NCBI RefSeq assembly: GCF_035046485.1 | Contig: NC_085137.1 | Location: forward strand, 447,880,980 to 447,944,979 | Direction of reading: 5' to 3' | Length of the DNA: 64,000 bases | DNA from: Aedes albopictus | Lineage: Eukaryota > Arthropoda > Insecta > Diptera > Culicidae | In this document: one piece after another, positions 63,949 through 64,000 of the stretch | How the letters are laid out: each line of letters opens with the position of its first letter | How positions within the stretch are numbered: position 1 is the stretch's first letter | Made by a program: the position numbers and the translations under genes | The notes under the pieces: generated by a model | What the model was told of the DNA's origin: nothing | The model's input: the letters and a program-made list of their open reading frames with translations, nothing else | The model's database searches: none

Positions 63949-64000
63949 TCTGTTCCGGCTCAATGAACACGGCATCCAACATCGGGAGAACTCCAACCTG
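63949..64000 (+). CDS. Ir75: Ir75-clade ionotropic receptor, exon 4 (partial, runs off the window)
   Basis: Acceptor TACGATTTCAG after a 60-bp intron. Codon 556 is completed, and LFRLNEHGIQHRENSNL (557-573) follows. The third membrane segment and C-terminus lie beyond 64000. Confidence 0.85.

Overview
The window looks like non-coding-rich nuclear DNA of a culicine mosquito, most likely genus Aedes. The evidence is a split gene of the insect-specific ionotropic receptor Ir75 clade at the right edge, tRNA-derived SINEs with the features of the Aedes Feilai family, an RTE/JAM1-like LINE fragment, short (65-66 bp) insect introns, and a very high load of foldback and terminal-inverted-repeat (TIR) elements. 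The species cannot be fixed from sequence reading alone. No bacterial genes, rRNA, functional tRNA or CRISPR array were seen.

Layout. 0-12.3 kb: two decayed LINEs on the minus strand (about 2.8-6.3 kb and 9.2-12.3 kb). The first is split by a CACTA-like element whose excision would restore the reading frame. 12.3-22 kb: degenerate 12-bp-period arrays that switch strand polarity, broken by a SINE and a TA-flanked TIR element. 22-25.5 kb: half of a foldback element and two Feilai-type SINEs. 25.5-30.2 kb: a nested stack of TIR elements. 30.8-33.7 kb: a MITE with a 7-bp target duplication, then a very young LTR retrotransposon that keeps gag but has lost nearly all of pol. 34-38.5 kb: hairpins, a foldback element, and a 1.75-kb long-TIR element with a tRNA-like module in each arm. 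40.0-40.3 kb: the last two exons of an unidentified host gene. 41-46.9 kb: a plus-strand LINE endonuclease copy split by a 1.7-kb TIR element, a SINE head and a 0.9-kb foldback. 47.3-50.4 kb: a second block of 12-bp arrays holding a small Helitron. 51.1-52.1 kb: another foldback.

53.7-64.0 kb holds an Ir75-clade receptor gene on the plus strand: TATA box, signal peptide, exon 1, an 8.4-kb intron packed with transposons, then exons 2-4 running off the window. The intron contains a LINE fragment, a 2.35-kb foldback, a CACTA-like element with a Helitron exactly inside it, and several MITEs. One MITE ends 53 bp before the exon 2 acceptor.

Apart from the Ir75 gene and the 40-kb exons, almost everything recognisable is mobile DNA. 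Long stretches with no assignable content are listed as such. Calls rest on reading motifs, target-site duplications and reading frames by eye; no database search was run.
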